IMG/VR virus record: IMGVR_UViG_3300047996_000241 | Coordinates: 1-38,175 of that record | DNA from: a virus | Length of the DNA: 38,175 bases | Reading direction: 5' to 3' (one strand) | In this document: positions 23,925 to 32,081 of the stretch, piece after piece | Position numbering within the stretch: position 1 is the first letter of the stretch | Layout of the letters: every line of letters starts with the position of its first letter | Program-made: the position numbers and the translations under genes | Notes under the pieces: model-generated | Databases searched by the model: none | Seen by the model: the letters and a program-made list of their open reading frames with translations, nothing else | Told to the model about the DNA's origin: nothing

Positions 23925-24152
23925 TTAAAATAGTGATTTTTTGTTGGGATTAGACTTAATGTGTTTAGAAGTGGTTTGTCTCTTCTTAAATTTAGGTTTA
24001 CTAAATTCCATGTCAGGTGTTTCTGGCTCATCAGGAATTTCTGCTTCGTTAAAATCAACTAGCAATTTAAACCCCTTAAAGCGGTCTCTGTCATTATAAA
24101 AATCTTCTAGGTTATTATCAACCATATTTGTAATTTCTTCTAAATGTACCAT
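23925..24152 (-). CDS. Unknown small protein between primase and uvsY, 75 aa
   Basis: Acidic N-terminal half (NNLEDFYNDRD), a proline/acidic linker (PDEPETPD) and a very basic tail (KPKFKKRQTTSKHIKSNP). The bipolar charge suggests an adaptor between DNA and a protein. The start is ambiguous: ATG at 24152 overlaps the primase end by 13 nt, while ATG at 24125 does not. No known family. Confidence 0.55.
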   Translation of the reverse strand: MVHLEEITNMVDNNLEDFYNDRDRFKGFKLLVDFNEAEIPDEPETPDMEFSKPKFKKRQTTSKHIKSNPNKKSLF

Positions 24153-25219
24153 AGATCTAATTGACTTGATGTAAAATAATTATTAATGTTTTTAAATGCG
24201 TCAGACTTTATTTCAAAACATTTAATCATCAAATCATTAAGATCTTTGATATTATATGTATCTAAATTACTGTCCTTTAGAAATTTAGACCACATAAATA
24301 CGGGTCTGCCTTTCTTTAGTTTTTCTATCATTTTTTTCTTACCTGTTTCGTCATTGTCGAACATATATCTTACAGTTTCTATTTCATCAAATTCATCTGT
24401 AGATCTTCCAGCGGTAGCTAATGCCAGTGAGTTTGACATAAACTTAGCATCTAGTGGTCCTTCGAACAATGTAACTGGCCTTTGAAATGTAACTTTCATA
24501 ATGCCAAACAGTGTAGAAATCTTTGCAAGCTGATTAGATTCTGATTCACTTATCTGAAGAGGCTGACCCATTTCTTCATATAGCTTTGGTAAATCATATG
24601 AAAGGTATCTTTGCCCATATCCTTTCATCCTTCTTGTTTGAGCGCCAATGATTTTATTATCTGTACTAAGATTTAAAATCCAAAGGCGATGTTCTTTTGC
24701 TGAATATAAAAATTCATCTAATTTTTTATGCAACAATCTATCTTTAAGCTGAAACCATATCCAATCACCCGGTTCAATTGACTTAGCTTTAAACTTAGCT
24801 TTAAATGTATCAATGTCTATTGCGTGTTTTTGTATATCTTCAAACAGAGTAGGTTTTAATACATTCTCTGTACGCACCTGTAATTTGTTCTGTTGAATAT
24901 AGTCAATTACTGTAAAAGAATCTCCACTTTTACTCAAGCGAATATCATGATCTTTTAAAAAGGTGTGTAAATTAGTATGATGGCCACAGTTATAGCAGTG
25001 ATATTGTAGTGTATCCCAAAATAAATTACCACGTTTTGCAGTATCATCTTTGTGGGAATCACCACAATAAGGGCATGCTAAGGTTATTCGCCCATGCATG
25101 CCCTTTAGTGATTGCTTATTAGGATTTGTATGTGATTGAGTAGTTACTTGTATAAGTGCGTACTCTATCCTTTCCTTAAGCTCTTGTGTAAGCTCTATGT
25201 TATTAGATGTCGAGGTCAT
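24140..25219 (-). CDS. 61: DNA primase, T4 gp61-like
   Basis: A 359-aa primase (T4 gp61 is 342 aa) that lays down RNA primers for lagging-strand synthesis together with the gp41 helicase. The N-terminal zinc-binding domain has CPYC (C49, C52) and CYNC (C75, C78). The Toprim catalytic core has EGPLDAKF (E253) and FDNDETG (D288, D290). It overlaps gp32 by 17 nt, so they are in one transcript. The gp41 helicase gene is not in the window. Confidence 0.9.
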   Translation of the reverse strand: MTSTSNNIELTQELKERIEYALIQVTTQSHTNPNKQSLKGMHGRITLACPYCGDSHKDDTAKRGNLFWDTLQYHCYNCGHHTNLHTFLKDHDIRLSKSGDSFTVIDYIQQNKLQVRTENVLKPTLFEDIQKHAIDIDTFKAKFKAKSIEPGDWIWFQLKDRLLHKKLDEFLYSAKEHRLWILNLSTDNKIIGAQTRRMKGYGQRYLSYDLPKLYEEMGQPLQISESESNQLAKISTLFGIMKVTFQRPVTLFEGPLDAKFMSNSLALATAGRSTDEFDEIETVRYMFDNDETGKKKMIEKLKKGRPVFMWSKFLKDSNLDTYNIKDLNDLMIKCFEIKSDAFKNINNYFTSSQLDLWYI

Positions 25220-26144
25220 TCAAGAAAGAATCAAGATCATCATCTGTAGAAACAGCTGAAGTTGGAGATTCTGTCGTTGAAGTTGTCGCGACTGGAGCTG
25301 CAGCTTCAACTACAGTTGTTGCCGTAGTGTTATTAGAAGTAGTAGCTTTTTTAGGAGTAGACTTAGCACTGCTTGTTACTGCTGAAATAGAATCACCAGG
25401 GTTTAAGTACATGCGAAGTACATCGTTTACAAAAGCTCTAGTGTCTTCGTCCCATGCCTTATAGTCATAGTTTACAAGAGATGGAGCGTTTTCTAGCTCA
25501 GCCTTAATTGCCGTCATAGTTTCTTTAGTTCTTTCTGCTGGAGCATCGCCCATTAGAATAGCAGAAGTACTTGCAGAAAACTTAGACTTATCATAGTTAT
25601 TGTACTCACCTTGACGAGTAATGATCAATTCGAAGTTCTTACCTTCAAACAAGTCAAACACTTGTGTTGGCTCACCAAAATCTGGCTTCAATTCTGCATC
25701 GATCTTTTCTTTGATCTTGTAACCGAATTTGAAGATTTTGTAAGTACCTTCTAGTTCAGGATTTTGTGGATCCTTAATAATTTTAATTAGAGAATAGTAC
25801 TGTTGACGTCTTTTTAGTTTCTCTGATGACTTGCGATCTACTGCTGAATCTGATTTTCTCAGTTTCCAGAATACATCTGCAATTGGGCATTTTTCACCGA
25901 TTGAAGATGGTGAATCTACCAATTTACCGTCACCACTAGAGTTTGTTAGCCAGTGTACGTATTTTTGAATTAGAGAATTTCTTGGATTCTCTGGATTTGG
26001 AACGAAGCGGATTAGTGCTTTATAAGTTCCGTCTTTGCCGTCATCGGCTGTTGGTTTGTAAACTTCGTTTACTGTTGTTCTTTCGGGCTGATGCGTTTCT
26101 ACGTCTTCTACGCCCAAGTTAAAAATGTCAAATGATTCGCTCAT
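25203..26144 (-). CDS. 32: Single-stranded DNA-binding protein, T4 gp32-like
   Basis: A 313-aa protein (T4 gp32 is 301 aa). The OB-fold core is recognisable from YKALIRFVPNP, QQYYSLIKIIKDPQNPE, GTYKIFKFG and FELIITRQGEYNNYDKSKF, closely following T4 order. A Thr/Ala/Val-rich linker (about 255-300) leads to the acidic tail DDDLDSFLNDLDI, which in T4 recruits replication partners. Odd point: the zinc site of T4 gp32 (H-C-C-C) is missing; only a VHW and a single ECPIAD-like Cys (KCPIAD) remain where T4 has CPVC. A TGAAAC-class promoter at 26205-26233 and an A/U-rich repeated leader (26145-26175) suggest it is made early and self-regulated. Confidence 0.93.
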   Translation of the reverse strand: MSESFDIFNLGVEDVETHQPERTTVNEVYKPTADDGKDGTYKALIRFVPNPENPRNSLIQKYVHWLTNSSGDGKLVDSPSSIGEKCPIADVFWKLRKSDSAVDRKSSEKLKRRQQYYSLIKIIKDPQNPELEGTYKIFKFGYKIKEKIDAELKPDFGEPTQVFDLFEGKNFELIITRQGEYNNYDKSKFSASTSAILMGDAPAERTKETMTAIKAELENAPSLVNYDYKAWDEDTRAFVNDVLRMYLNPGDSISAVTSSAKSTPKKATTSNNTTATTVVEAAAPVATTSTTESPTSAVSTDDDLDSFLNDLDI

Positions 26145-26175
26145 AATACCTTTAAATTGTTTAATTGTTTAATAC
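26145..26175 (-). promoter_or_regulatory. Putative gp32 autoregulatory translational operator
   Basis: The leader just before the gp32 ATG reads, on the minus strand, ATTAAACAATTAAACAATTT then AAAGGTATTATG: three TTAAA-type repeats in an unstructured run with one of the few SD-like AAAGG sequences in the window. T4 gene 32 mRNA has similar repeated UUAAA just before its start, where gp32 binds to stop its own translation. I see the repeat; the function is inferred. Confidence 0.5.
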
Positions 26176-26204
26176 TTGAAATTACTTTAATGTTCTTTCG
26201 TTAC

Positions 26205-26233
26205 CTTATAATGTATAAATAAAAAATGTTTCA
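26205..26233 (-). promoter_or_regulatory. Promoter, TGAAAC-N16-TTATAAG, for gp32 operon
   Basis: Minus-strand TGAAAC (26228-26233) and TTATAAG (26205-26211), 16 nt apart. The -35 box overlaps the stop codon of the 56-aa ORF. Predicted leader length is about 55 nt. Confidence 0.6.
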
Positions 26234-26401
26234 ACTAAATTTTAAAACTGCTCCACTTGGTTCCTTCCATCTATTGTTCTCTAACTTAATCAGTCCTGAC
26301 TTGTTGAGTAACTCTGACGCTTCCTTTTCAGTAAGCTGGTTCGCTGCAACCATTTTATTGAGAATCTCCACTAGACGAAGGTAGTCTACAGTAATTAACA
26401 T
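26231..26401 (-). CDS. Unknown small protein upstream of gp32, 56 aa
   Basis: An ATG-started 56-codon ORF (starts MLITVDYLRLVEIL, ends GAVLKFS). It holds a helix-turn-helix-like arrangement (VEILNKMVAANQ, LTEKEASELLNKSGLI), so it could be a small DNA-binding or adaptor protein, but this is weak. It has its own TGAAAC-class promoter (26429-26457) with a leader of about 20 nt. Confidence 0.65.
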   Translation of the reverse strand: MLITVDYLRLVEILNKMVAANQLTEKEASELLNKSGLIKLENNRWKEPSGAVLKFS

Positions 26402-26428
26402 GTAATTTCTACTTTAATTATTATACTT

Positions 26429-26457
26429 ATTATATATCTTAGTTCTCTATTGTTTCA
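26429..26457 (-). promoter_or_regulatory. Promoter, TGAAAC-N16-ATATAAT, for the 56-aa ORF and gp32
   Basis: Minus-strand TGAAAC (26452-26457) and ATATAAT (26429-26435) with 16-nt spacing. It stands in the 146-nt gap 26402-26547. The rest of that gap has the inverted repeats ATAACATTTGTTAT and TTTCA/TGAAA and no gene. Confidence 0.6.
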
Positions 26458-26547
26458 TGGAGACTAAATTAAAAATTTATTTCAAAAAAATGAAACAGTT
26501 TTTCTACACGTGCATATAACAAATGTTATTTAAGTCTGGAGGAAAGA

Positions 26548-27201
26548 TTAGGTGGAGGGGTTTGAAACGTATGTAACCAAGAAATATGCATCGACTAGGT
26601 CGTCTAACGGCTTCGGGATCTTTTTCCCAATTTCAAGATCTTTAATCATAGAATGCAGGGGACTTTGAGCCAAGATTGGGTCATCGTTCACATTTTGTTG
26701 ATATGCCTCAAACAACTGAAGCTTATTCATATTACCTTTGCCAGCAAACTTCTTAATTGTGGTAGGTGCAACAGTTAATATATCTTTAACGTGAAGTTGA
26801 GAAATCATCTGTTCTTTAAGGATCGCGGCACCTGCGGCCATATCAATTATATTGTTTGTTCCCATTTTAGAACCATAAGAAGTTCCTTCAAATGCAATAA
26901 TATAATCATTCTTAGTTTTAGTAATTCCTAAAATAATATTGATAATTTGATCAGCAGTTGCCATATACCTTCTAACCTTTGCTAACTCATTCTTAGAATA
27001 ATCACCAAACGTAGTTTTCCAATCGGGTTGGTATACTAATGTAACGTCACTTAGTAGGCTAATATCTTCCTGAAGTTTTTGTTCCTTCTTAGTACCTAAA
27101 CCTGGTTTAACGTAACTTATATAATGGTGTGTATTGGATTCTGTATTAAAAATACAAATACCTGGGGAATTTAAAGAAAAATCTACTGAAACGTAATTCA
27201 T
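26548..27201 (-). CDS. RuvC-like (RNase H fold) Holliday-junction nuclease
   Basis: A 217-aa RuvC-type nuclease. The acidic catalytic residues are placed as D7 (YVSVDFSLNSPG), E105 (IIAFEGTSYG) and D201/D204 (PLDDLVDAY). The helix motif APTTIKKFAGKGNMNK also fits RuvC-like enzymes. It would cut branched recombination intermediates before packaging, a job done in T4 by the unrelated endonuclease VII (gp49). The ATG lies directly at the stop of the 122-aa gene. Confidence 0.78.
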   Translation of the reverse strand: MNYVSVDFSLNSPGICIFNTESNTHHYISYVKPGLGTKKEQKLQEDISLLSDVTLVYQPDWKTTFGDYSKNELAKVRRYMATADQIINIILGITKTKNDYIIAFEGTSYGSKMGTNNIIDMAAGAAILKEQMISQLHVKDILTVAPTTIKKFAGKGNMNKLQLFEAYQQNVNDDPILAQSPLHSMIKDLEIGKKIPKPLDDLVDAYFLVTYVSNPST

Positions 27202-27570
27202 TTAGAATCTTTTACCAAGACTAGCGCCTAATGCAGCACCTACAAGTCTTGAGGTTAACAAATCAAATAATATACCTTTTTGTATACCTAATACCTTAGC
27301 TAATAGTTTACCAACTGATTTTCCTAAAGCAAATCCAGTTAAACCACCAATAATAGAACCTAAAAGACCTTCATTAGTCATCTCTTCATTTAGTTTGTCT
27401 AAATTATAAGTACCGTCTTCGTTTTGATATGTTTTACAAAACTCTTCAATAGCGGCATCTATTTTAGATTCTAATTCAGGAGTCCACTCAGACTGTAGAT
27501 TTTCTTTAAGAACATCCATGTCATTTTCTGTGATCTTTTCCTCTACTAAGTATTTATTAAATGTTTTCAT
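27202..27570 (-). CDS. Capsid-targeting-like peptide plus glycine-zipper membrane segment, 122 aa
   Basis: Starts MKTFNKYLVE|E, like the first 10 residues of T4 internal proteins, though Glu follows the candidate site instead of Gly/Ala. A charged helix follows, then LNE62 and TNE67|G. From residue 68 to 120 the chain is hydrophobic and Gly-rich (GSIIGGLTGFALGKSVGKL, VGAALGASLG), a glycine-zipper pattern seen in proteins that insert into membranes. A small ejection protein that enters the host membrane with the DNA is a reasonable guess. No family recognised. Confidence 0.55.
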   Translation of the reverse strand: MKTFNKYLVEEKITENDMDVLKENLQSEWTPELESKIDAAIEEFCKTYQNEDGTYNLDKLNEEMTNEGLLGSIIGGLTGFALGKSVGKLLAKVLGIQKGILFDLLTSRLVGAALGASLGKRF

Positions 27571-27596
27571 ATTGTATATATCTTTGATTGTTGAGC

Positions 27597-28055
27597 TTAG
27601 TCTTTATTAATAAATTGTTCAAATAACAACACGTGACTCAGTATTTTCTTAGATTCGTGGATTTCATTATCTTCATTAGAGTAAAATTTATATCCTTTAC
27701 CTTCAACAAACCCATCTTTATTGAATTTAACATAGCTTCCGCCACTTATAGGCTTCTTAAAGTAAGATGAACATCTAGTGTTTAAATTTAATAATTCTTT
27801 TTTAGCTTTATTCTCAGACATGCTCTCGCAGAAAATTCTAGCACTATGAAAACCACTAGCTACGCGAAGACCTGAAGAAACATCTGCATGAATACTTTGT
27901 TCTATAAATTTGTAATTTTTACTTTCAATATCCTTAAAGTCGTTAGCCTCTTCTTCAGATTCAAATACTGCAGCCATCCATTCCTCTGCTTTATCAAAAC
28001 GGTCACCTTTTTCTGGGTTAGATCCCCACACTGTGTAAATTTTTTGCTTTGCCAT
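27597..28055 (-). CDS. Unknown protein with shared FEQF tail, 152 aa
   Basis: Mixed alpha/beta domain (KIYTVWGSNPE at 5-15, a helix AEEWMAAVFESEEEANDF, then GSYVKFNKDGF). The last residues, LLFEQFINKD after an ESKK stretch, match the end of the 614-aa NadM fusion (ESKFMTFEQFVKKD), although the two proteins are otherwise unrelated. This suggests a portable C-terminal tag, possibly for packaging. Confidence 0.5.
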   Translation of the reverse strand: MAKQKIYTVWGSNPEKGDRFDKAEEWMAAVFESEEEANDFKDIESKNYKFIEQSIHADVSSGLRVASGFHSARIFCESMSENKAKKELLNLNTRCSSYFKKPISGGSYVKFNKDGFVEGKGYKFYSNEDNEIHESKKILSHVLLFEQFINKD

Positions 28056-28073
28056 CTTGTTATCTATTATTTT

Positions 28074-28625
28074 TTATGATCCTGAAAAGTCTTTAAACGG
28101 TAAATCTGTTTTGTGAATCTTAACAAATTCTTTATAAGCCTTTTTCTTATCAGCTGTTTTTAGTATTTTATACATTTCTCTAAGTCTTTCAGCATGTGCT
28201 GATCCGCTTTTCCATGCGCTATGATCATCTGCATACATGTAAGTTGTATCAAACGATTTCATTGAGGTTAAATACTGGTCTAACGGAGAAACAAATTTCT
28301 GTAAAAAGTATTGTTGAATATCATACGCTGAAGAAGTTTTCTTATTGAGATATAACTCATATTGACCTCTCCAATTAGTTCTTTTATATGCATGTAAGAC
28401 ATCAGTGCCTTCTTTGTGTTTTACAGTAATTTGCCACTTAATACCCTTATCAGTAGATTGATCTTCATATTGAACATCATCTAAATTATCAGATATACCA
28501 GCATACGTAAGTAGATTAATGATAGTCATTCTAAGATCTTCTTCTATTTCAGAAGGAGTTCCCCATCTACCTCTTTCAAAATCTTTGTAAGAGTAATAAC
28601 TTTCTAATGTTAGTAAGTGTTTCAT
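28074..28625 (-). CDS. Unknown protein with N-terminal LESYYSYKDF peptide, 183 aa
   Basis: Starts MKHLLTLESYYSYKDFE, loosely like the MKxFxxF peptides of the packaged-type proteins. The rest is alpha/beta: a helix (SEIEEDLRMTIINLL), strands (KWQITVKHKEG, QYELYLNKKT) and a Lys-rich helical end. No enzyme motif found. It lies between head-type genes and tail genes. Confidence 0.45.
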   Translation of the reverse strand: MKHLLTLESYYSYKDFERGRWGTPSEIEEDLRMTIINLLTYAGISDNLDDVQYEDQSTDKGIKWQITVKHKEGTDVLHAYKRTNWRGQYELYLNKKTSSAYDIQQYFLQKFVSPLDQYLTSMKSFDTTYMYADDHSAWKSGSAHAERLREMYKILKTADKKKAYKEFVKIHKTDLPFKDFSGS

Positions 28626-28635
28626 ATTGTATATA

Positions 28636-29187
28636 TTAATCTAATTCTATTCTTAGTTTTAATTGGTTGTAATAGAAATTAATTTCAAAAGTGCTAAATT
28701 CAGAAATATTATCTGAGAAATTTAAATTAAGTTCATTTATAGAATTCATTATTGGTTTTGCAAATTGCATATAAGCAACTGATGCACCTTCAGAATCTAA
28801 TATTCTTAATGTTAAAGGTTCAGTATAAGGCTCAGTGGTTGATCTAGCATAATAATACAACAATGTATCCATCATTATCCAGTAGTTTATAAAACCATCT
28901 AACAGTTGCATTGTTACTGTAAATTGCCTCTCTATTGTGTTTTGAATAGGTACAGCACCTCTTTGGTATCTTATTGATCCATCATTATCAGCTTGAGATA
29001 TTGGGTCAAAAGAAACTCCGGGAATATTTACACCCTGAATAGAATAGTTAACAAAATCTATTGGCTCTGCTAAAACAGAACCAGGTACCTTAGTTAAGTA
29101 TTGCTTGTATTTTTCAGCAACTTCTTCGGGTATAAAGTTTCTAGGAAACTTAAAGTCAAATGTATTATTCCTACTATTTAAAATCAT
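28636..29187 (-). CDS. Virion structural protein, tail-tube-like
   Basis: A 183-aa beta-rich protein. The pattern VNIPGVSFDPISQ, RQFTVTMQLLDGFINYWIMM and FSTFEINFYYNQL recalls the tail-tube/gp19-like fold of myophages, where FxVTF-type strands and a helix form the hexameric ring. T4 gp19 is 163 aa. It could equally be a tube-initiator or baseplate hub subunit of the same fold. It follows a 688-aa structural protein with 1 nt between them. Confidence 0.45.
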   Translation of the reverse strand: MILNSRNNTFDFKFPRNFIPEEVAEKYKQYLTKVPGSVLAEPIDFVNYSIQGVNIPGVSFDPISQADNDGSIRYQRGAVPIQNTIERQFTVTMQLLDGFINYWIMMDTLLYYYARSTTEPYTEPLTLRILDSEGASVAYMQFAKPIMNSINELNLNFSDNISEFSTFEINFYYNQLKLRIELD

Positions 29188-29188
29188 A

Positions 29189-31255
29189 TTATGCTTTTAC
29201 GAATTTACCACTTGTAATGTATGTTTGCTCTTTACCGTTGTCTATGCTAATATAGAATTTATTATTTGACATATTTCTAATGGCATTTGCGTTTGCTTCA
29301 TTTATTCTAAACAAAACTTCACCTTCACCCATATCTATGTCCTTGTTAGAAACATGATTAAATGTGAGCTTGTTAGTTCCGTCTCCAAATGAAAGCACTA
29401 ATCTCTCTGCATTTTCAAAAGAAATAAATTGAATGTCATCACCCCTTTTCTTTGAAATAACAAACTTAAAGAAGCATGCAAATGGCGGAATACTTATACT
29501 TAAATCTCCTTCACCTACAAAATCAGAGGTTTCTACCTCTTCTATATTTTGAGTTATTTCATTTTCGGTCGATCCATCAAGAGTCACTCTAGAAGATGAA
29601 GCGATTATGTTATGTCTTTCTATAAATGCTGGTACAACTTTTACTGATCTTGGTAAACTATCTGTAATTAAACTTTTAATTACCTTATTACCTGAAAGAT
29701 TTGGTAAAATATTGTAAACCTCGGTCATGACATTTGGGCTATTAATCTTCAATGCCGAAAGTTTTTTTCCATACTTTCCTGCTTGATTTAAAATTAAACT
29801 GGCTCTTTTTACAATCTGAGTATTATCTGTTTGGTTGTAAATTCGCATAGTAACTTCTATAGAGAAATTAACAGCAACATTAGAGTTCTTAATAATTGGT
29901 CTAAATAAGATAGGATCGTTAAAATCTTCATACTGCGTAAATGTTAATTCATTTGTTTTTACATAAGAAGTTCCAATTTGTTCAAATACATCTACATCAA
30001 ATATAGCTATAATATCATCTGATGATGTTCTAATTCTATCTAAAATATATGCTTCAAATCCACCAATTGAATTGTCTTTTTCTCCGTAAATCTTAAAGTA
30101 ATCACCATCATTTGCATCTTCAATAACTACAGTAAAATCTTGGAATTCATCTTCTCTTGAAACTGTAAACGAATTCTCTTCACCTACATAAAAATAATCA
30201 TAACCATTTCCTACCTCTAATCTATCTATAAGTTTGAAACTAACACCATAATTAGAAGTAGTGATCAAATCACTAGAACCTGTTGTTCCATCACCGTAAA
30301 ATCTATCCGTAAATTCAGAATTCTGACCTATTATAGATGGAATTTTAATTTCTATAAATTTACTCCAAAGAGTTTCTCCTAAAAGAAACGGTCTAGGGTT
30401 TGCATACTCATAATTACTAGTATTTAAATAAACTAATTGTGTTAAATAGTTTTTTCTTCCAGTTGATCTATCAGTTGTTATTTCAAACAAAAATCCTTCA
30501 TAATCTCTAGCGGCAAAACTGTAACCGCTCTTTAAGTGAAGTCTAACAGCATCATATTGAATATAATTTATATTTTGAGTTGCCTCGACTTGATAATTAA
30601 TTAAATCGGCCTCATTACTACCAGTCCATCCTGCATTGTTATTAATGTAATTAAACATTTCATAATATCCAGTAGAATCATAACCTAACAATGCATATCT
30701 AGATTCATCATTAGGAACTTTAATACCGTGGTATCTTCCAAGTGGTTGATTTATATCATTTCCAGTAACCTCGTCTGGTGTAGAGAATAATGGATTAGCC
30801 CTTGTGTCGATTATTATTTTTCCACCAATTAATCCTGTGTATTTGTATTCTATTACTCCGTTTTGATTTGGAATATATTGACCTATTTTAGTAACATCAG
30901 AATATGAATATATGCCTAAGCCTCCTGTTATTTGAAAAGAACCTGGATCTGGCAAAGCAGATAAGTCAAATTTGTATGTTTTTCCGTTTTGAAGAAGTAA
31001 TGTTCTTGCTGCAAAATTTTCAACAGACAAATATCCACTGTTAATTGTTACATCAAAATTTACTACATCGCTACCTAGTTCATTTATTAAATGTCTAGTG
31101 TAAAGCGGAGAGTTTTTAACGGTATCTAGGAATTTTACCTCACTACCGTTATCGTCAACCTCTATTTTAGTTGCGTCTGGATTACTTTGATCGTGATATA
31201 TGAATTCTAATAAAACGTCTTCGTCTATCCTGAAATATCTTGATGATTTTGCCAT
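29189..31255 (-). CDS. Large virion structural protein, 688 aa
   Basis: Beta-rich, low-Cys protein with many Asn, Tyr, Ser and Thr residues, typical of baseplate or tail proteins. The N-terminus (SRYFRIDEDVLLEFIYHD) and the C-terminus (VSNKDIDMGEGEVLFRIN) resemble T4-like baseplate or tail-associated proteins in style only. No specific family identified. The start context is AACAATATG. Confidence 0.55.
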   Translation of the reverse strand: MAKSSRYFRIDEDVLLEFIYHDQSNPDATKIEVDDNGSEVKFLDTVKNSPLYTRHLINELGSDVVNFDVTINSGYLSVENFAARTLLLQNGKTYKFDLSALPDPGSFQITGGLGIYSYSDVTKIGQYIPNQNGVIEYKYTGLIGGKIIIDTRANPLFSTPDEVTGNDINQPLGRYHGIKVPNDESRYALLGYDSTGYYEMFNYINNNAGWTGSNEADLINYQVEATQNINYIQYDAVRLHLKSGYSFAARDYEGFLFEITTDRSTGRKNYLTQLVYLNTSNYEYANPRPFLLGETLWSKFIEIKIPSIIGQNSEFTDRFYGDGTTGSSDLITTSNYGVSFKLIDRLEVGNGYDYFYVGEENSFTVSREDEFQDFTVVIEDANDGDYFKIYGEKDNSIGGFEAYILDRIRTSSDDIIAIFDVDVFEQIGTSYVKTNELTFTQYEDFNDPILFRPIIKNSNVAVNFSIEVTMRIYNQTDNTQIVKRASLILNQAGKYGKKLSALKINSPNVMTEVYNILPNLSGNKVIKSLITDSLPRSVKVVPAFIERHNIIASSSRVTLDGSTENEITQNIEEVETSDFVGEGDLSISIPPFACFFKFVISKKRGDDIQFISFENAERLVLSFGDGTNKLTFNHVSNKDIDMGEGEVLFRINEANANAIRNMSNNKFYISIDNGKEQTYITSGKFVKA

Positions 31256-31260
31256 ATTGT

Positions 31261-32064
31261 TTAGAATCTCAAAAATTTAGGTGACCAATACACTCCTAAA
31301 CCAATAGAAGGACCAGTACTAATTACTTGATTATTATTTAAGTTTATTCCATAACCAACTCCAATACCAATAGACCATCCAGCTTTTTTCTGAACTTTTC
31401 TATTTAATCTTGTGTTAATTAAGTTGATATTTTCAATATCTTTTATTTCTATACCCGGGTAACTGGTACTCAATTTTAATCTATCAGCACCATCTATATT
31501 TTCGATAGCTGCCATTAGACTTAAAGTTTGTGTTAATTCAAATTTACTATCTAGCACTTTAAATTGACCAAAATCATATTTGATAATAGATGTTCCAAAC
31601 AATGATCTAGAATTACCATTACCAAAATCTGCATTAGAAGTAAAAGTAACCTCTGCTGAAGTTGAATCTATTTGTGTAACATTGGCATCAGCTAATAAGC
31701 TATCCTTTATTTCTAATTCTGCAGAAATCAATGAGTTAACTGTACTTAAATCCTCAGCTAAATCTAGGGCTTTCTGGTATTTTTTAGTCAATTTAACAAG
31801 ATTGTTATTTTTTACAGACAAGTCTACTTTATACGATCTTATTTGTGCTAATTGATCTCCGTTTTCATTTCTCAAAACTGTAACAGAGTCTTGAGATGCT
31901 TTTAAATTATTAAGAGCTATATTAGCATCTTCTTGTGCATACTTAACGTCTTGTTTCAAAGAAGCCACTTGGTTGCACTGTTTTAAAAATAACAGCACAA
32001 AAAGAGCACCCAATACAAATGTGAGGGTGTTCTTATTGCCAAATATTTTCTTAATTATTTCCAT
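31261..32064 (-). CDS. Membrane-anchored coiled-coil protein with beta C-terminus, spanin-like candidate
   Basis: A 267-aa protein with an uncleaved-looking N-terminal transmembrane helix (about 12-28, FVLGALFVLLFLKQC), a long coiled coil (about 32-125), and a C-terminal beta segment rich in Gly (GWSIGIGVGYGI, GPSIGLGVYW) ending in Phe. The order inner-membrane anchor, periplasmic coiled coil, outer-membrane-like end would fit a one-piece spanin that fuses the two membranes at lysis. Similar proteins are common in Bacteroidota phages. No lipobox is seen and no holin or endolysin is adjacent; a tail or assembly protein is the alternative. Confidence 0.4.
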   Translation of the reverse strand: MEIIKKIFGNKNTLTFVLGALFVLLFLKQCNQVASLKQDVKYAQEDANIALNNLKASQDSVTVLRNENGDQLAQIRSYKVDLSVKNNNLVKLTKKYQKALDLAEDLSTVNSLISAELEIKDSLLADANVTQIDSTSAEVTFTSNADFGNGNSRSLFGTSIIKYDFGQFKVLDSKFELTQTLSLMAAIENIDGADRLKLSTSYPGIEIKDIENINLINTRLNRKVQKKAGWSIGIGVGYGINLNNNQVISTGPSIGLGVYWSPKFLRF

Positions 32065-32081
32065 GTAAATTTATTATTAGT

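Noticed and set aside
26471-26500. Terminator after the RuvC-like gene (TTTCA/TGAAA stem with T run)
   Set aside because: The stem is only 5 bp and pure A/T-rich, and the T run is its loop, not its tail.
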